A stretch of 64,000 bases of DNA from Bacillus sp. NTK071 (GTDB lineage Bacteria > Bacillota > Bacilli > Bacillales > Guptibacillaceae). A program made the translations under genes and the position numbers. Location: the NCBI RefSeq assembly GCF_017303315.1, contig NZ_JAFKOI010000012.1, positions 1-64,000 on the forward strand, given 5' to 3'. A model generated the notes under the pieces. That model was not told the origin of the DNA and ran no database searches. It saw only the letters and a program-made list of their open reading frames with translations. This document shows positions 24,504 through 34,583 of this stretch, piece after piece. The number at the start of each line of letters is the position of its first letter. Positions within the stretch are counted from its first letter, which is position 1.

Positions 24504-25910
24504 TTATTCAAATAACATCTTAATATCGTCTTCTACGCCTTGACCAACGGCACTTTTGCCACCAAGAATGGTGTAGAACATCGTTTCTTTATCTTGGAAA
24601 AGGTTCGCTACTGGATCTGGCAGGCTGTCTTTCTTCGTTAATACGACTGGCTCAAAGCGATTCGCAGCAAGTACTGAACCAGTTAAGGCGTCAGCAAAGC
24701 CTTGTCCTGTTGCAAGCGTTGCAAAGTCGACTGGAACATCAAGCTGCTTAATCACCTGAACGGATGTTTCATAGCGATCCGCTCCTGCAATACGCTTTCG
24801 GTTAGGAAGTTTCTTGTAAACAGCATCACTAATAACCGATGTTCCACCGATTGCATACGTATCGTTGTAGTTCTTCAGTGCTTTCGCTGTTTCAGCTGGA
24901 AGCTCTTTTGTTTTTGTTAGTAGAATTGGGCTACCTTGGAAAGCAGCAATAGATGCAACGGACAAGGCATCAGGGAAATTGCCACCGTATGTGACGAATG
25001 CTGTGTCACTGAAATAAGGATCGAGTTCACCGGCAATTTTTGCTGCTGTATCGTAGCGATTTTCTCCAGCGATTCGCTCGAATGTGATGTTCATTTTCTT
25101 AAGTTGCGTTTCAACGTCTTTCGATACAGCAGTTTGTCCACCAAGAATCGTCACATGCTCAACGCCGAAGTAAGTTAACGCCTTTTTCACAGAGTCAGGA
25201 ATTGATTTTGTTTTCGTTAATAGAATTGGTGTATCCTTTTGATAAGCAAGAGGTGCTCCTGCAAGGGCGTCAGGGAAATCTAGTCCTGTTGCGAGAACAA
25301 CTTCAGGTGTATTGCCTTCTTCAAAGCCTTCTTTCGCGATTTCGACTGCTGTTTCGTAGCGGTCTGCGCCTTGGATACGTGTGATTTCTGGTTCACCGGT
25401 GGATGCGTATGCTGAAAAATAGTATTCTACTCCATTGTTTTTATTCGCTAGATCAGAGACAGCGAAGTAGTAAGTTCCAGGCGCAAGGGCTTCGATGATA
25501 CCACCATATCCGTACTCATTATCTTCAAAATCAGGTGCGATCTTCTTCTTTGAACTATTATAAATATCAACATGAAGCTGCATAGATGGCTTCTCTTCAT
25601 CTGTATAAGCATTGACCAATAGAAAGACTTCCTTATCCGCTTCGATGACAACTTTGTAATAGTCTTTATCTTTATCCGTTAACTTCCCAAGAGCTGTATC
25701 GTCACGATCAAGTAGATTCGCCTCAGCAAAACTATTGTTAGGTTCTTTCTCATCCAGAAATCCATAATCATAAAAGTCGTTCTGTTGCATGTTCTGCACG
25801 CGTTGGGTTAACGCGTCCTGAGTGGAGGCTGAAGCAGCAGGAGCACCAATTAAGCTTCCTGCAAGGATTACTGTAGATAACATAGCGAATGGTTTTTTCA
25901 TTCTTTTCAT
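24504..25910 (-). CDS. Secreted PPC-domain protein with three cell-wall-binding-2 repeats (paralogue)
   Basis: A 468-residue exported protein and close paralogue of the neighbour at 23082. The signal peptide ends near residue 28 (LIGAPAASAS). A short insertion with QRVQNMQQND follows, then the PPC domain (EPNNSFAEANLL, LAPGTYYFAVSDLA) and three cell-wall-binding-2 repeats beginning IQGADRYETA, IAGENRYDTA and IAGADRYETS. The repeats are nearly identical between the two proteins, while the N-terminal domains differ more. A role in surface attachment is likely; the ligand is unknown. A LacI-type half-palindrome (TGTAAGCGCTA, 26021-26031) lies about 115 bp upstream. Confidence 0.9.
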   Translation of the reverse strand: MKRMKKPFAMLSTVILAGSLIGAPAASASTQDALTQRVQNMQQNDFYDYGFLDEKEPNNSFAEANLLDRDDTALGKLTDKDKDYYKVVIEADKEVFLLVNAYTDEEKPSMQLHVDIYNSSKKKIAPDFEDNEYGYGGIIEALAPGTYYFAVSDLANKNNGVEYYFSAYASTGEPEITRIQGADRYETAVEIAKEGFEEGNTPEVVLATGLDFPDALAGAPLAYQKDTPILLTKTKSIPDSVKKALTYFGVEHVTILGGQTAVSKDVETQLKKMNITFERIAGENRYDTAAKIAGELDPYFSDTAFVTYGGNFPDALSVASIAAFQGSPILLTKTKELPAETAKALKNYNDTYAIGGTSVISDAVYKKLPNRKRIAGADRYETSVQVIKQLDVPVDFATLATGQGFADALTGSVLAANRFEPVVLTKKDSLPDPVANLFQDKETMFYTILGGKSAVGQGVEDDIKMLFE

Positions 25911-26020
25911 TTTCCCCTATCATTCTCATTTTCTAGTACACATCCGTTACCGAGCACGTCCCCTGCTCCTTCATCACCCTTCCGATTTTTCACACTAAGA
26001 AGATTATATATAGAAATGGG

Positions 26021-26032
26021 TGTAAGCGCTAT
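26021..26032. promoter_or_regulatory. AAGCGCT-containing operator-like site
   Basis: TGTAAGCGCTAT resembles the AAGCGCTT palindromes of the neighbouring iol operon but is less symmetric. It lies between the LacI-type regulator gene end and the promoter side of the wall-binding genes. It could be a weak operator or a cre-like site. Confidence 0.3.
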
Positions 26033-26085
26033 AGGGAGTTTTTGTCGAAAATGGGGCGATGTTGGGTGGGGTCAGACAACAGAGA

Positions 26086-26109
26086 AGGGGCAAGGCAATT
26101 GCCTGCCCC
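26086..26109 (-). terminator. Hairpin after the LacI-type regulator gene
   Basis: GGGGCAAGGCAATTGCCTGCCCC contains the perfect 12-bp palindrome AGGCAATTGCCT with extended pairing of GGGGCA and TGCCCC. It lies six bases past the regulator stop codon and probably ends the iol operon, although the trailing T-run on the minus strand is poor. Confidence 0.6.
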
Positions 26110-26114
26110 CTTAC

Positions 26115-27110
26115 TTATTTCTCTTTCGTCGTCCCTCTTACAATCAACTTCGGCGTAAACAATATCCTCTCTCTTGTAACAACTTTTCTATGAATCTCCT
26201 CAATCAATATATCTACAACCTTATTCCCCATGTCTCCCATCGGTTGCGCGACTGTCGTAAGCGCAGGAACAGTCGTCGTAGCTAGAATCGTATTATCAAA
26301 TCCTATGATGGACAAATCATCTGGTACGCTAACAGCTAACTCCCTTGCTCCTTGAATCGCACCGATCGCGATCAAATCGTTGCAGGCAAATACAGCTGTT
26401 GGAGGATTGTCCTGTTGAAGAAACTTTTTCACAGATTCTGATCCATTCCATAGTGATGCGGTAGTTCTCAACAGATTTCGTTCCTCGAACTGTTCACCGT
26501 ACACTTCAAACGCATCTCTAAATCCTAGGATTCTCATCCTGCTGCTATGAACCTCTTCACCTATAATGCCGATGTTTCGGTGTCCGAGCGATAGGAGGTG
26601 AGACGCCGCTTCGAAACCACCTTTATAGTCATCGACTGAGACCGTTGTAACATCAAGTGACGGATCATCGAGTGAGAGCATGACGAGTGGTATGTTGTTT
26701 CTTTTGAGATCATCGAGCAGTTTTTTATCTTGAAAGCCCGAGGCAACGATGAGACCGTCGACCTGCTTCCGCTGCAGTAATTCTATGTATTTCTTCTCTT
26801 TCTCAGCATTGTCGTCCGTACTACACATTATCACGCTCATGCCACGATCGTGCGCACGATCTTCGATAGTTCGAGCGATTTCAGAGAAGAAAGGATTTGA
26901 GATGTCTGGAACGAGTAGACCGAGAGTTTCTGTTCGTTTCCCAGTTAACGCAGAAGCTACAACGCTCGGGTAATAGTTGAGACCCTTCATCGTCTCAAGT
27001 ACTTTGACTCTGGTCGCTTCGCTTATTTTACCTGTCTGGTTAATAACCTTGGATACGGTTGCGATCGACACGCCCGCTTCCTTCGCTACATCATAAATCG
27101 TCGCCTTCAT
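26115..27110 (-). CDS. LacI-family transcriptional regulator, probable regulator of the iol operon
   Basis: A 331-residue repressor-type protein. An N-terminal helix-turn-helix, TIYDVAKEAGVSIATVSKVI (residues 3-22), and the hinge region NYYPSVVASALTGKR precede a periplasmic-binding-protein-like sugar-sensing domain. I choose ATG 27110, with GAGG at eight bases, over an open frame 14 codons longer. It is the last gene of the inositol operon, replacing the DeoR-type IolR of B. subtilis. The AAGCGCTT-centred palindromes upstream of the symporter, iolB and iolC are typical LacI-family operators and its likely targets. The effector is presumably an inositol-derived compound. Confidence 0.85.
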   Translation of the reverse strand: MKATIYDVAKEAGVSIATVSKVINQTGKISEATRVKVLETMKGLNYYPSVVASALTGKRTETLGLLVPDISNPFFSEIARTIEDRAHDRGMSVIMCSTDDNAEKEKKYIELLQRKQVDGLIVASGFQDKKLLDDLKRNNIPLVMLSLDDPSLDVTTVSVDDYKGGFEAASHLLSLGHRNIGIIGEEVHSSRMRILGFRDAFEVYGEQFEERNLLRTTASLWNGSESVKKFLQQDNPPTAVFACNDLIAIGAIQGARELAVSVPDDLSIIGFDNTILATTTVPALTTVAQPMGDMGNKVVDILIEEIHRKVVTRERILFTPKLIVRGTTKEK

Positions 27111-27230
27111 GGTTCCTGCCTCATTTCTGTCGCATGTTTCGTATACTTTCATAATATCATTTTGAGAGGCTTTTGGCTTATGAGCCGGATTATTCGAAAA
27201 TAAAAGCAGACTGATTTTACAGCCTGCACT

Positions 27231-28271
27231 TTAAACCGGTATTGAGTTCGTTCTGTTTTGAACAAGCTCTCCCTTTTCAAATGATTCCTTGCATGCATAA
27301 GCAAGGCGCGTTGATTCCACACCATCTCGCACGGTAACAGCAGGTTTCCGACCTTCTAGAATACAGTTAACAAACTCTTCTGCCTCACTTCTGTATGCTT
27401 GCTCGAACCGCTCAAGGAAGCCATCGACACATTCCTGTATTGCGCCATTTTCATTAAATAGAACGATTTGATTTCGTTCCGGCACTGTGCCAATTCGTAT
27501 TGATCCTTTTGTCCCGATAATTTCTGTCTCAATATGATACCCATGCGCACAGTTACGCCCTGCAAGAAAGACGCCGCTTGCATTATTCTCAAAACGAACC
27601 ATCGCTACACCTGTTTCTGCATCCTTAAGCTCATCGAACTCTTTTCGCTCATATCCCCCACCGATCGCCCACACTTCTTTTCCCTCTGTTCCAAGGTACC
27701 ACCGTGCAAGGTCAAGATCATGAATCGCCATATCAAGAAATAGTCCACCGCTGTAGTTCGATCCAGCGAATTTCAGAAAGCTATCCATTTTTACTGCCGG
27801 ATCAAGTCCATAACAGCGGATAAAAATTGGCTTGCCGATATCACCGCGGTCAATTTTTTCTTTTGCTGCCATGTATGATTTATCATACCTGCGCATAAAG
27901 CCTAACATGAAGACCTTATCAGAATGTGCCTCGACCGCTTCCTGCACCTCAACAGCTTCTTCAAGGTACAAACCGAGTGGCTTTTCGCTGAATACATGAA
28001 AACCAGCAGCAAGGGCCTGTTGAATTTGCTTACAGTGAAAGCCTGAAGGTGATGCGATAAAAATGGCATCTAACTCTTTATTTTGTAGCATATCTTCATA
28101 TGTTGTGTAGGTATATGGAATATTCCATCTTTCCTGAACTTCTTTTACTTCATCCTCAATAACACTGCAGACGGCAGTTAATTCGCAATGTGGAATCCGA
28201 AAGGCGAGGTTTTCAGCGTGTTGCTTGCCAAGACGACCAAGCCCGACGATTCCAACTTTTACTTTCTTCAT
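27231..28271 (-). CDS. Inositol 2-dehydrogenase-like oxidoreductase (second copy)
   Basis: A 346-residue Gfo/Idh/MocA-family NAD(P)-dependent dehydrogenase. The Rossmann motif GIVGLGRLGKQHAENL starts at residue 7; the catalytic lysine lies in FSEKPLGL and the catalytic histidine and aspartate in DMAIHDLDLARWY. It differs substantially from the IolG-like protein at 34584. Bacilli often carry several such enzymes for myo-, scyllo- or D-chiro-inositol, so this copy may accept a different isomer (IolX/IolW-like). It lies 11 bp downstream of iolE, inside the operon. Confidence 0.85.
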   Translation of the reverse strand: MKKVKVGIVGLGRLGKQHAENLAFRIPHCELTAVCSVIEDEVKEVQERWNIPYTYTTYEDMLQNKELDAIFIASPSGFHCKQIQQALAAGFHVFSEKPLGLYLEEAVEVQEAVEAHSDKVFMLGFMRRYDKSYMAAKEKIDRGDIGKPIFIRCYGLDPAVKMDSFLKFAGSNYSGGLFLDMAIHDLDLARWYLGTEGKEVWAIGGGYERKEFDELKDAETGVAMVRFENNASGVFLAGRNCAHGYHIETEIIGTKGSIRIGTVPERNQIVLFNENGAIQECVDGFLERFEQAYRSEAEEFVNCILEGRKPAVTVRDGVESTRLAYACKESFEKGELVQNRTNSIPV

Positions 28272-28282
28272 AACATCCCCCC

Positions 28283-29176
28283 TTACACGCCAGCCGTGTC
28301 TTTTAAGTATTGTCGTGCCATAAGCGCATATTCGAGTGGGTTCGCAATCGCTGGATCCTGTTCGGCTTCAACAAGCAACCACCCACGATAATCGGATTCA
28401 CCGATTTTATGAAGAATCGGTTCAAAGTCGATATTGCCATTGCCCGGAACCGTGAACACACCTTTTCTTACCCCGTCTAGAAAACTCGTCTCTTCTTCCT
28501 GCATCGTTTGAGCGACGGGAATTCGAACGTCCTTCAAGTGAACGTGTTTAATACGTGGAAGGTATCGCTCCAGCACCGGAATCGGATTCTCACCAGATAG
28601 ATAGAGGTGTCCTGTATCATAAAGAAGGTGAACGAGATTTGGGTCCGTCATTTGCATCAAGCGGTCAATTTCTTCTGCTGTTTGTACGCCTGTACCCATA
28701 TGGTGGTGAAAGACGAGTTTCATTCCTTTTTCGTTTGCGAGCTCGCCAAGCATGTTCAATCCACTCGAGAGCTTTTCCCACTCATCGTCTGTGAACACGG
28801 GTTTTTCTTTAAAGAGTGGAAGATCCTTTCCCTGGATGCTTTTTCCCTGTTCGGAAACGACGATTACTTCTGCGCCCATTTCATGTAGAAAATCACGGTG
28901 CCAAAGAAAGGCTTCTGTTGTATGTTCGAAGGGTTCCGTTGTAAGAAACGCGCTGAACCATGCACTCGCAATCTCCACTTTTCGAAGAGAAAGAGCTTTT
29001 TTAAGTGCAATTGGATCTCTCGGATACTTATTACCCACCTCTGTACCAGTGAACCCGGCCAGTGCCATTTCACTCACACATTGCTCAAAGGTGATATCTC
29101 CTCCAAGCTCAGGCATATCGTCGTTCGTCCAATTGATTGGCGCAATCCCAAGCTTGACGGCATTTTCTCTAAACAT
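28283..29176 (-). CDS. iolE: Inosose dehydratase
   Basis: The enzyme dehydrates scyllo-inosose to 3D-(3,5/4)-trihydroxycyclohexane-1,2-dione, the second step of inositol breakdown. The 297-residue TIM-barrel protein carries the IolE signature KLGIAPINWTNDDMPELGGD at its N-terminus, then FTGTEVGNKYP, LVFHHHMGTGVQTAEEIDRL and LLYDTGHLYLSGE, where the acidic and histidine residues bind the metal. The start ATG has GGGGG upstream and follows iolD by 12 bp. Length and motifs are standard. Confidence 0.95.
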   Translation of the reverse strand: MFRENAVKLGIAPINWTNDDMPELGGDITFEQCVSEMALAGFTGTEVGNKYPRDPIALKKALSLRKVEIASAWFSAFLTTEPFEHTTEAFLWHRDFLHEMGAEVIVVSEQGKSIQGKDLPLFKEKPVFTDDEWEKLSSGLNMLGELANEKGMKLVFHHHMGTGVQTAEEIDRLMQMTDPNLVHLLYDTGHLYLSGENPIPVLERYLPRIKHVHLKDVRIPVAQTMQEEETSFLDGVRKGVFTVPGNGNIDFEPILHKIGESDYRGWLLVEAEQDPAIANPLEYALMARQYLKDTAGV

Positions 29177-29188
29177 GCAAATCCCCCT

Positions 29189-31108
29189 CTAGTAGTGGCG
29201 CGCTTTCTCAAGCTGCCGTTCTTTGTCTCTATATGCCTCCTGGATCGCTTCCTTTTGCGATTCTTCTGCCACACCAACGTGCCACCACGCATCGTAGCCA
29301 TCCGTCATCGTTTTCGGGAGAACTTTTATATCGATCAGTGTAGAAACTGTTTCGTTCTTCGCCTCTTTCAAAGCAGTTTGAAGCTCCTCCATCGTTCTTA
29401 CGGAGTACGTTTTCACACCATAGCCGCTCGCACTTTTCGCGAAATCGATCGGCATGATGCTTCCATTCAGCTTCTTACTGTTTTCATCACGCTTACGAAA
29501 TTCCGTTCCGATGCTGTCCATGCCGTTCCCCATCTGAAGATTGTTGATACATCCGTAACCAGCGTTATCAAATAAAAGCACGTTAATTTTCTTGCCTTCC
29601 TGAATGCTTGTGATGAGCTCGGAATGAAGCATCATGTAACTTCCATCACCAACCATCGCATACACTTCCTGCTCTGGTGCAGCCAATTTCACACCAAGCG
29701 CCCCTGATATTTCATAGCCCATACAGGAATAGCCGTACTCCATGTGATACGTGTTCGGCGTGCGGCTCACCCACATCCGCTGCAGATCACCTGGAAGGCT
29801 CCCAGCTGCCCCAACGATAATCGCATCGTCTTCAATGGAGCGATTGATTTCACCGATAACAGCTGTCTGAGTAAGCGATGACCCGAGTGTTTCCTTGTAC
29901 TCCTCAAGGCAGTGATCAAGGTGCCCGGCAATTTCAGGCTGGTAGTTTTCTGAATTGGAGTCAATTCGATACAAACGGTCAAGCTCTTCCTGCCATTCGT
30001 CCTTCACTTTTTGAATGCTATCACCATGCTCTGCACTGTAATCAACGAGAAGACGGTCAAGCAATTCAATCGCTGTTCTCGCATCTCCAACAACTTTTAC
30101 CGCATCGAGCTTATTGGCATGATAGTCTGAAATGTTGATCGTTAGGAACTCGACCTCACTGTTTTGGAACAGCTGTTTAGAGGAAGTGGTGAAATCTGAG
30201 AACCTCGTACCAACTCCGATGATAAGATCAGCATCACGTGCAATCTGATTAGCTGCTTTCGTTCCGGTTACACCAAGACCTCCAAGATTATAACGGTGTG
30301 TACTGGGGATAGCGCTTTTCCCAGCCTGCGTTTCAGCGATAGGAATTTGATAGATTTCAGCGAAGGATTTAAGTGCTTCGCCGGCTTCTGAGTACCGAAC
30401 GCCTCCACCACAAACGATTAACGGCTTACGTTTTGATGTAATTAATGCCATCGCATCGCGCAACTCATCTTCCGTCGGTTGCCTTCTGTTCAACCTGTGA
30501 ACACGCTTTTTGAAGAACGATTCTGGGTAATCGTATGCTTCCCCCTGGACGTCCTGCGGAAGTGCAAGTGTCACTGCACCGGTGTCTGCAGGGTTCGTTA
30601 AGACACGCATTGCGTTCAACATCGCGGTCATAAGCTGTTCAGGACGTGAAATTCTGTCCCAGTATTTGCTTACAGGACGGTACGCATCGTTTGTCGTAAG
30701 CGTTGCATCATGTGGCTGTTCCACCTGCTGCAGGACGGGGTCTGGTTGACGGGACGCAAAGGTGTCACCTGGTAACAGCAAGAGGGGCACATTGTTCGCC
30801 GTTGCCGTAGCGGCAGCTGTCACCATATTCGCAGCTCCCGGTCCAACCGACGACGTACATGCGATGAGCTGCTTTTGATGGTTTTGCTTTCCGAATGCTG
30901 TAGCTGCATGCGCCATGCCCTGTTCGTTTCGTCCCTGGTACACCTCGAGATCTCCGCTATCTTCTTCAAGTGCCTGACCAAGTCCGAGAACATTTCCGTG
31001 GCCGAAAATCGTGAAGATGCCTTTGAAAAACTTTTGCTGTTCACCGTCAACCTCGGTGTATTGTTGATTCAGGAATTTAATAAGTGCCTGTGCCATTGTG
31101 AGTCTCAT
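29189..31108 (-). CDS. iolD: 3D-(3,5/4)-trihydroxycyclohexane-1,2-dione hydrolase
   Basis: A 639-residue thiamine-diphosphate enzyme that opens the cyclohexane ring to 5-deoxy-D-glucuronate, the third step of the pathway. It has the acetolactate-synthase-like architecture: an N-terminal pyrimidine-binding domain ([13 protein letters not shown]), a central domain and a C-terminal diphosphate-binding domain with [20 protein letters not shown] and [10 protein letters not shown]. The family-specific start [17 protein letters not shown] is present. It lies between iolA and iolE in the operon. Large antisense frames over this gene are shadows. Confidence 0.95.
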   Translation of the reverse strand: MRLTMAQALIKFLNQQYTEVDGEQQKFFKGIFTIFGHGNVLGLGQALEEDSGDLEVYQGRNEQGMAHAATAFGKQNHQKQLIACTSSVGPGAANMVTAAATATANNVPLLLLPGDTFASRQPDPVLQQVEQPHDATLTTNDAYRPVSKYWDRISRPEQLMTAMLNAMRVLTNPADTGAVTLALPQDVQGEAYDYPESFFKKRVHRLNRRQPTEDELRDAMALITSKRKPLIVCGGGVRYSEAGEALKSFAEIYQIPIAETQAGKSAIPSTHRYNLGGLGVTGTKAANQIARDADLIIGVGTRFSDFTTSSKQLFQNSEVEFLTINISDYHANKLDAVKVVGDARTAIELLDRLLVDYSAEHGDSIQKVKDEWQEELDRLYRIDSNSENYQPEIAGHLDHCLEEYKETLGSSLTQTAVIGEINRSIEDDAIIVGAAGSLPGDLQRMWVSRTPNTYHMEYGYSCMGYEISGALGVKLAAPEQEVYAMVGDGSYMMLHSELITSIQEGKKINVLLFDNAGYGCINNLQMGNGMDSIGTEFRKRDENSKKLNGSIMPIDFAKSASGYGVKTYSVRTMEELQTALKEAKNETVSTLIDIKVLPKTMTDGYDAWWHVGVAEESQKEAIQEAYRDKERQLEKARHY

Positions 31109-31163
31109 TCTGCCACCTCCGTTGAATAAAAAGCTGGACGGTGAGCCCGTCCAGCAATGATCG

Positions 31164-32624
31164 TTACACCCAGCGAGCTGTTACAACTTTTTTACGTGTG
31201 TAGAATTCCACACCATCTTTTCCATTCGCATGTAGATCGCCATAGAAGGAATCCTTCCACCCTGAGAATGGGAAAAACGCCATCGGTGCTGGTACGCCGA
31301 TGTTGATTCCGAGCATGCCAGCATCGATCGTTTCGCGGAACGTTCTTACCTTACCGCCATTGTTCGTAAAGAGGCATGCGCCGTTCGCAAAGCGAGATTG
31401 GTTCGTTAGGTCAATCGCTTCTTCAAGATTTTTCACACGAGAAATGGAGAGTACCGGTGCAAAGATTTCATCCTGCCAGATCTTCATTTCACTCGTAACG
31501 TTGTCAAAGATCGTTGGTCCAACGAAGTATCCTTCACGCTGAATATCTTGATCCTTTCGTCCGTCACGAATGAGCTTCGCGCCTTCACTTTCACCGGATT
31601 CGATATATTGAAGCGTACGCTCTTTATGCTGCTCACGGATAACGGGACCGAGGAAAATGTCTTCGTCGAGGCCATTTCCGATTTTGATTTCATTTGATTT
31701 CTGAACAAGTTTTTCGATGAACTCATCCGCTACACTTTCTTCAACTGCGACAACCGAGCACGCCATGCAACGCTCACCCGCTGAACCGAATGCCGCGTTC
31801 AATACTTGAGTTGCTGCGTTTTCAAGGTTCGCATCATTTAAGATGATGGAGTGATTTTTCGCGCCAGCTAGCGCCTGCACGCGCTTCAAGTTCTCTGTAC
31901 CTTTTTTGTACACATATTCTGCAACTGGCTGCGAGCCAACGAAGGAGATCGCTTTTACCTGTTTATGTTCAAGCAATCCGTTCACCACGTCATGTGCACC
32001 GTGGACGATGTTGAACACCCCTTCAGGAAGACCGGCTTCTCCAAGAAGCTCCGCAAGACGGTTTGCAAGTAGCGGGGTACGTTCAGATGGCTTCATCACG
32101 AACGTGTTGCCTGTTGCAATCGCCATCGGGAACATCCAGCAAGGCACCATCATTGGGAAGTTGAACGGTGTAATGCCGCCTACTACGCCGATCGGATAAC
32201 GGTAAACGCCAGATTCTAGACCCTGCGCAATTGATGGAAGCTGAGAGCCCATCGTTAGTGTCGGTGCACCTGTCGCGAACTCAACGCACTCGATTCCACG
32301 CTGCACTTCGCCCTTCGCTTCTTTAAAATTCTTTCCATTCTCAATCGTGATAAGCTCCGCTAGCTCATCCCAGTGCTCAACGAGTAGCTGCTGGTACTTG
32401 AATAGAATACGAGCGCGCTTTGGTACCGGTACTTCGCTCCATGAAAGAAATGCTTCTTTTGCTGTTGCCACTGCGTGATCAAGATCTTCTCTCGTTGAAA
32501 TTGGAACCTGTGCGATCACTTCACCTGTTGCTGGGTTGAATACATCCTGGTAGTCCTTCGTCTTCGCATCGATCCATTCGCCACCTACAAAGTTTTTAAC
32601 GGTTTGAACAGCTGTTTTTGTCAT
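31164..32624 (-). CDS. iolA: Methylmalonate-semialdehyde/malonate-semialdehyde dehydrogenase (CoA-acylating)
   Basis: A 486-residue aldehyde dehydrogenase that converts malonic semialdehyde to acetyl-CoA and CO2, the last step of inositol breakdown. The N-terminus [20 protein letters not shown] and the catalytic cysteine in [13 protein letters not shown] (near residue 284) match the MmsA/IolA subfamily, as does [14 protein letters not shown]. The ribosome binding site AGGAGG precedes ATG 32624. It follows iolC by 18 bp. Confidence 0.95.
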   Translation of the reverse strand: MTKTAVQTVKNFVGGEWIDAKTKDYQDVFNPATGEVIAQVPISTREDLDHAVATAKEAFLSWSEVPVPKRARILFKYQQLLVEHWDELAELITIENGKNFKEAKGEVQRGIECVEFATGAPTLTMGSQLPSIAQGLESGVYRYPIGVVGGITPFNFPMMVPCWMFPMAIATGNTFVMKPSERTPLLANRLAELLGEAGLPEGVFNIVHGAHDVVNGLLEHKQVKAISFVGSQPVAEYVYKKGTENLKRVQALAGAKNHSIILNDANLENAATQVLNAAFGSAGERCMACSVVAVEESVADEFIEKLVQKSNEIKIGNGLDEDIFLGPVIREQHKERTLQYIESGESEGAKLIRDGRKDQDIQREGYFVGPTIFDNVTSEMKIWQDEIFAPVLSISRVKNLEEAIDLTNQSRFANGACLFTNNGGKVRTFRETIDAGMLGINIGVPAPMAFFPFSGWKDSFYGDLHANGKDGVEFYTRKKVVTARWV

Positions 32625-32642
32625 CGTTTTTCCCTCCTGAAA

Positions 32643-33647
32643 TTAAACTGGTTGAAATTCTGATGTTGCTATCTTTTCATCAATTTCTTCTGTCGTTGGC
32701 ATCGCTTCTGAACAGCTATGTTTCGAAATCACGATACTCGCTGAAGCACTTCCATATTTCATCGCTTTTGAAAGGTCCCATTGATGTAGAAGACCGTAAA
32801 TAAAGGCTGAGGCATAGGAATCACCTGCTCCGAACGTTTTCAGTACTTTCGTTTTGAAAATGCCACCTCGGTGAGAGCTACCATCTTTCGAGTATGCAAT
32901 CGACCCTTCTCCACCGTGCTTAATGACCACAACTTCCGCATTGTGACTGAACCATTTTTCTGCCGTTCGCTTATCGTTCGTTTCCTCCTGCTGAAATTGC
33001 TCCATCATGTCGAACTCTTCTCTTGTTCCTATAATCACGTCACACTTTTCAGCTGCGAGGTTGTAGTAAACCGCTGTTTCTTTCGCTGAATTCCAGCTGT
33101 ATGGACGATAATCAAGATCGAAAATGACAACGACATCGTGCTTACGTGCATATTCGAGTGCAAGAAAGACCGCTTCTCGAGACGGGCTTTGTGAAAGAGC
33201 AGTTCCTGAAATCAAAAGTGATTTCGATTGTTTGATGTAGTCTTCTGAAACATCCGTCGATTCAAGCTTCAAATCTGCGACATTATCGCGATACATGAGG
33301 ATGCTACAATCTTCTGGACTTTTGATTTCTGTGAACGTAAGTCCCGTAACAGCACCGGTTTGATCCTTTACGACACCCTCTGTATTAATTTTGTTTCGCT
33401 CAAGATAATCAAGAATGAAGTTCCCCATCTGATCGCTCGAGACTTTTCCGATAAAACCACTTTTCAATCCGAGTCGTGAAGCTCCGATTGCAATATTTGC
33501 TGGCGATCCTCCAACATACTTTGTAAATGAAGACGTTTCTTCCATCGGACGATTGATTTCATTTGCATTAAGGTCAATGCAGAGTCTTCCCAGTCCGATA
33601 AGGTCGATCGGACGGCCTTGCTTAAAATCAAGGTTGTACATCATCAC
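32643..33647 (-). CDS. iolC: 5-dehydro-2-deoxygluconokinase
   Basis: A 334-residue PfkB-family sugar kinase that phosphorylates 2-deoxy-5-keto-D-gluconate. It has DLIGLGRLCIDLNANEINRP at the N-terminus, the substrate-binding GGSPANIAIGASRLGL and the catalytic-base motif LKTFGAGDSYASAFIYGLL near residue 275. Three successive methionines open the frame, and GGAGG lies just upstream. An AAGCGCTT palindrome 18-30 bp upstream (33666-33675) probably binds the operon regulator. Its product is normally cleaved by IolJ, whose gene is not in this operon. Confidence 0.95.
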   Translation of the reverse strand: MMMYNLDFKQGRPIDLIGLGRLCIDLNANEINRPMEETSSFTKYVGGSPANIAIGASRLGLKSGFIGKVSSDQMGNFILDYLERNKINTEGVVKDQTGAVTGLTFTEIKSPEDCSILMYRDNVADLKLESTDVSEDYIKQSKSLLISGTALSQSPSREAVFLALEYARKHDVVVIFDLDYRPYSWNSAKETAVYYNLAAEKCDVIIGTREEFDMMEQFQQEETNDKRTAEKWFSHNAEVVVIKHGGEGSIAYSKDGSSHRGGIFKTKVLKTFGAGDSYASAFIYGLLHQWDLSKAMKYGSASASIVISKHSCSEAMPTTEEIDEKIATSEFQPV

Positions 33648-33665
33648 ACCTCCAACAAGTTAGGT

Positions 33666-33675
33666 TAAGCGCTTA
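33666..33675. promoter_or_regulatory. LacI-type operator between iolB and iolC
   Basis: TAAGCGCTTA is a perfect 10-bp palindrome in the 42-bp gap between iolB and iolC. It shares its core with the sites at 34529, 37491 and 37659. It could act as an auxiliary operator or a transcription roadblock. Confidence 0.65.
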
Positions 33676-33689
33676 TCTTAACGGCGCAC

Positions 33690-34502
33690 TTATTTCATTA
33701 CATTTTCAAACAACCATTCGTGGTCTGGATCATTATGAAATTTCCACGTACGCTTTGGACCAGCCATGACATTTAAGTAGTAAGATTCATACCCAGGAAC
33801 AGAAGTAACGGGGTGATATCCTTCTGGTACGAGCACTACATTGCCATTTTCTACGCTCAACGTTTCATTGAGGCTTCGGTCATCGTTATACACTCTCTGG
33901 AACACAAAGCCTTGATCCGGATTGATTTCATGGTAATACGTTTCCTCTAAGTATGATTCATTCGGTAGATTATCACGATCATGCTTATGCGGTGGATAGC
34001 TCGATGTATTGCCATCAGGTGTAAACACCTCAACAACTAACAGGCTGTCCGCTTCTTTTTGTTCTGGTAAGATGTTATGAATTTTCCTCGCCATCTTCCC
34101 ATGCCCACGGTCTTCTACTCCAACGTCTTCTGGAGAAATAAGGCGAGCACTATACGTTCCTTTCCCGGGTGCGCTGCATACCGCTAGCTTCAGATCCGTT
34201 AGGGCAGTGACGCGATACTGATCATTGTCAGGTACATAAACTGAATAAGGTGGTACTTTCTCGAACACACTCATACGGTCACCGATGCTATGAAAGGCTT
34301 CGTGTTTCGTCTCCACGTCCGCTTTTCCGCTGAGAAGAACGAGACAAACCTCTTTGTCTTCTGTTAGACGCAGTATCGATTCACCTTTTTTTAATGAATA
34401 AACATCAAAGCCAACGTAATCCCATCCTGCTGATTCAGGACTCACACTGAGCACATTACCTTCTTTCGTTGGCTTTGAAGGCTTAACTAGCAATTGAGAC
34501 AT
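33690..34502 (-). CDS. iolB: 5-deoxy-glucuronate isomerase
   Basis: A 270-residue cupin-fold enzyme that isomerises 5-deoxy-D-glucuronate to 2-deoxy-5-keto-D-gluconate, the fourth pathway step. The metal-binding residues are visible in SYPPHKHDRDNLPNESYLEE (histidines and glutamate) and in the late segment LVPEGYHPVTSVPGYESYYL. The length is normal. AAAGGAG precedes ATG 34502. An operator-like AAGCGCTT site lies about 30 bp upstream. Confidence 0.95.
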   Translation of the reverse strand: MSQLLVKPSKPTKEGNVLSVSPESAGWDYVGFDVYSLKKGESILRLTEDKEVCLVLLSGKADVETKHEAFHSIGDRMSVFEKVPPYSVYVPDNDQYRVTALTDLKLAVCSAPGKGTYSARLISPEDVGVEDRGHGKMARKIHNILPEQKEADSLLVVEVFTPDGNTSSYPPHKHDRDNLPNESYLEETYYHEINPDQGFVFQRVYNDDRSLNETLSVENGNVVLVPEGYHPVTSVPGYESYYLNVMAGPKRTWKFHNDPDHEWLFENVMK

Positions 34503-34528
34503 CGTAACACTCCTTTTCTAGAATTAGA

Positions 34529-34540
34529 GTAAGCGCTTTC
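34529..34540. promoter_or_regulatory. LacI-type operator upstream of iolB
   Basis: GTAAGCGCTTTC is a near-palindrome in the 80-bp gap between iolG and iolB. It matches one half of the perfect site at 37491 in all positions of the core GTAAGCGCTT. Confidence 0.6.
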
Positions 34541-34583
34541 CTTATTTAGATAATAGTCTACATCACATCGTTTAAAAATTCAA

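Noticed and set aside
28898-29575. 225-codon plus-strand frame over iolE/iolD
   Set aside because: It is antisense to two clear enzyme genes, lacks a ribosome binding site and has no recognisable motif.
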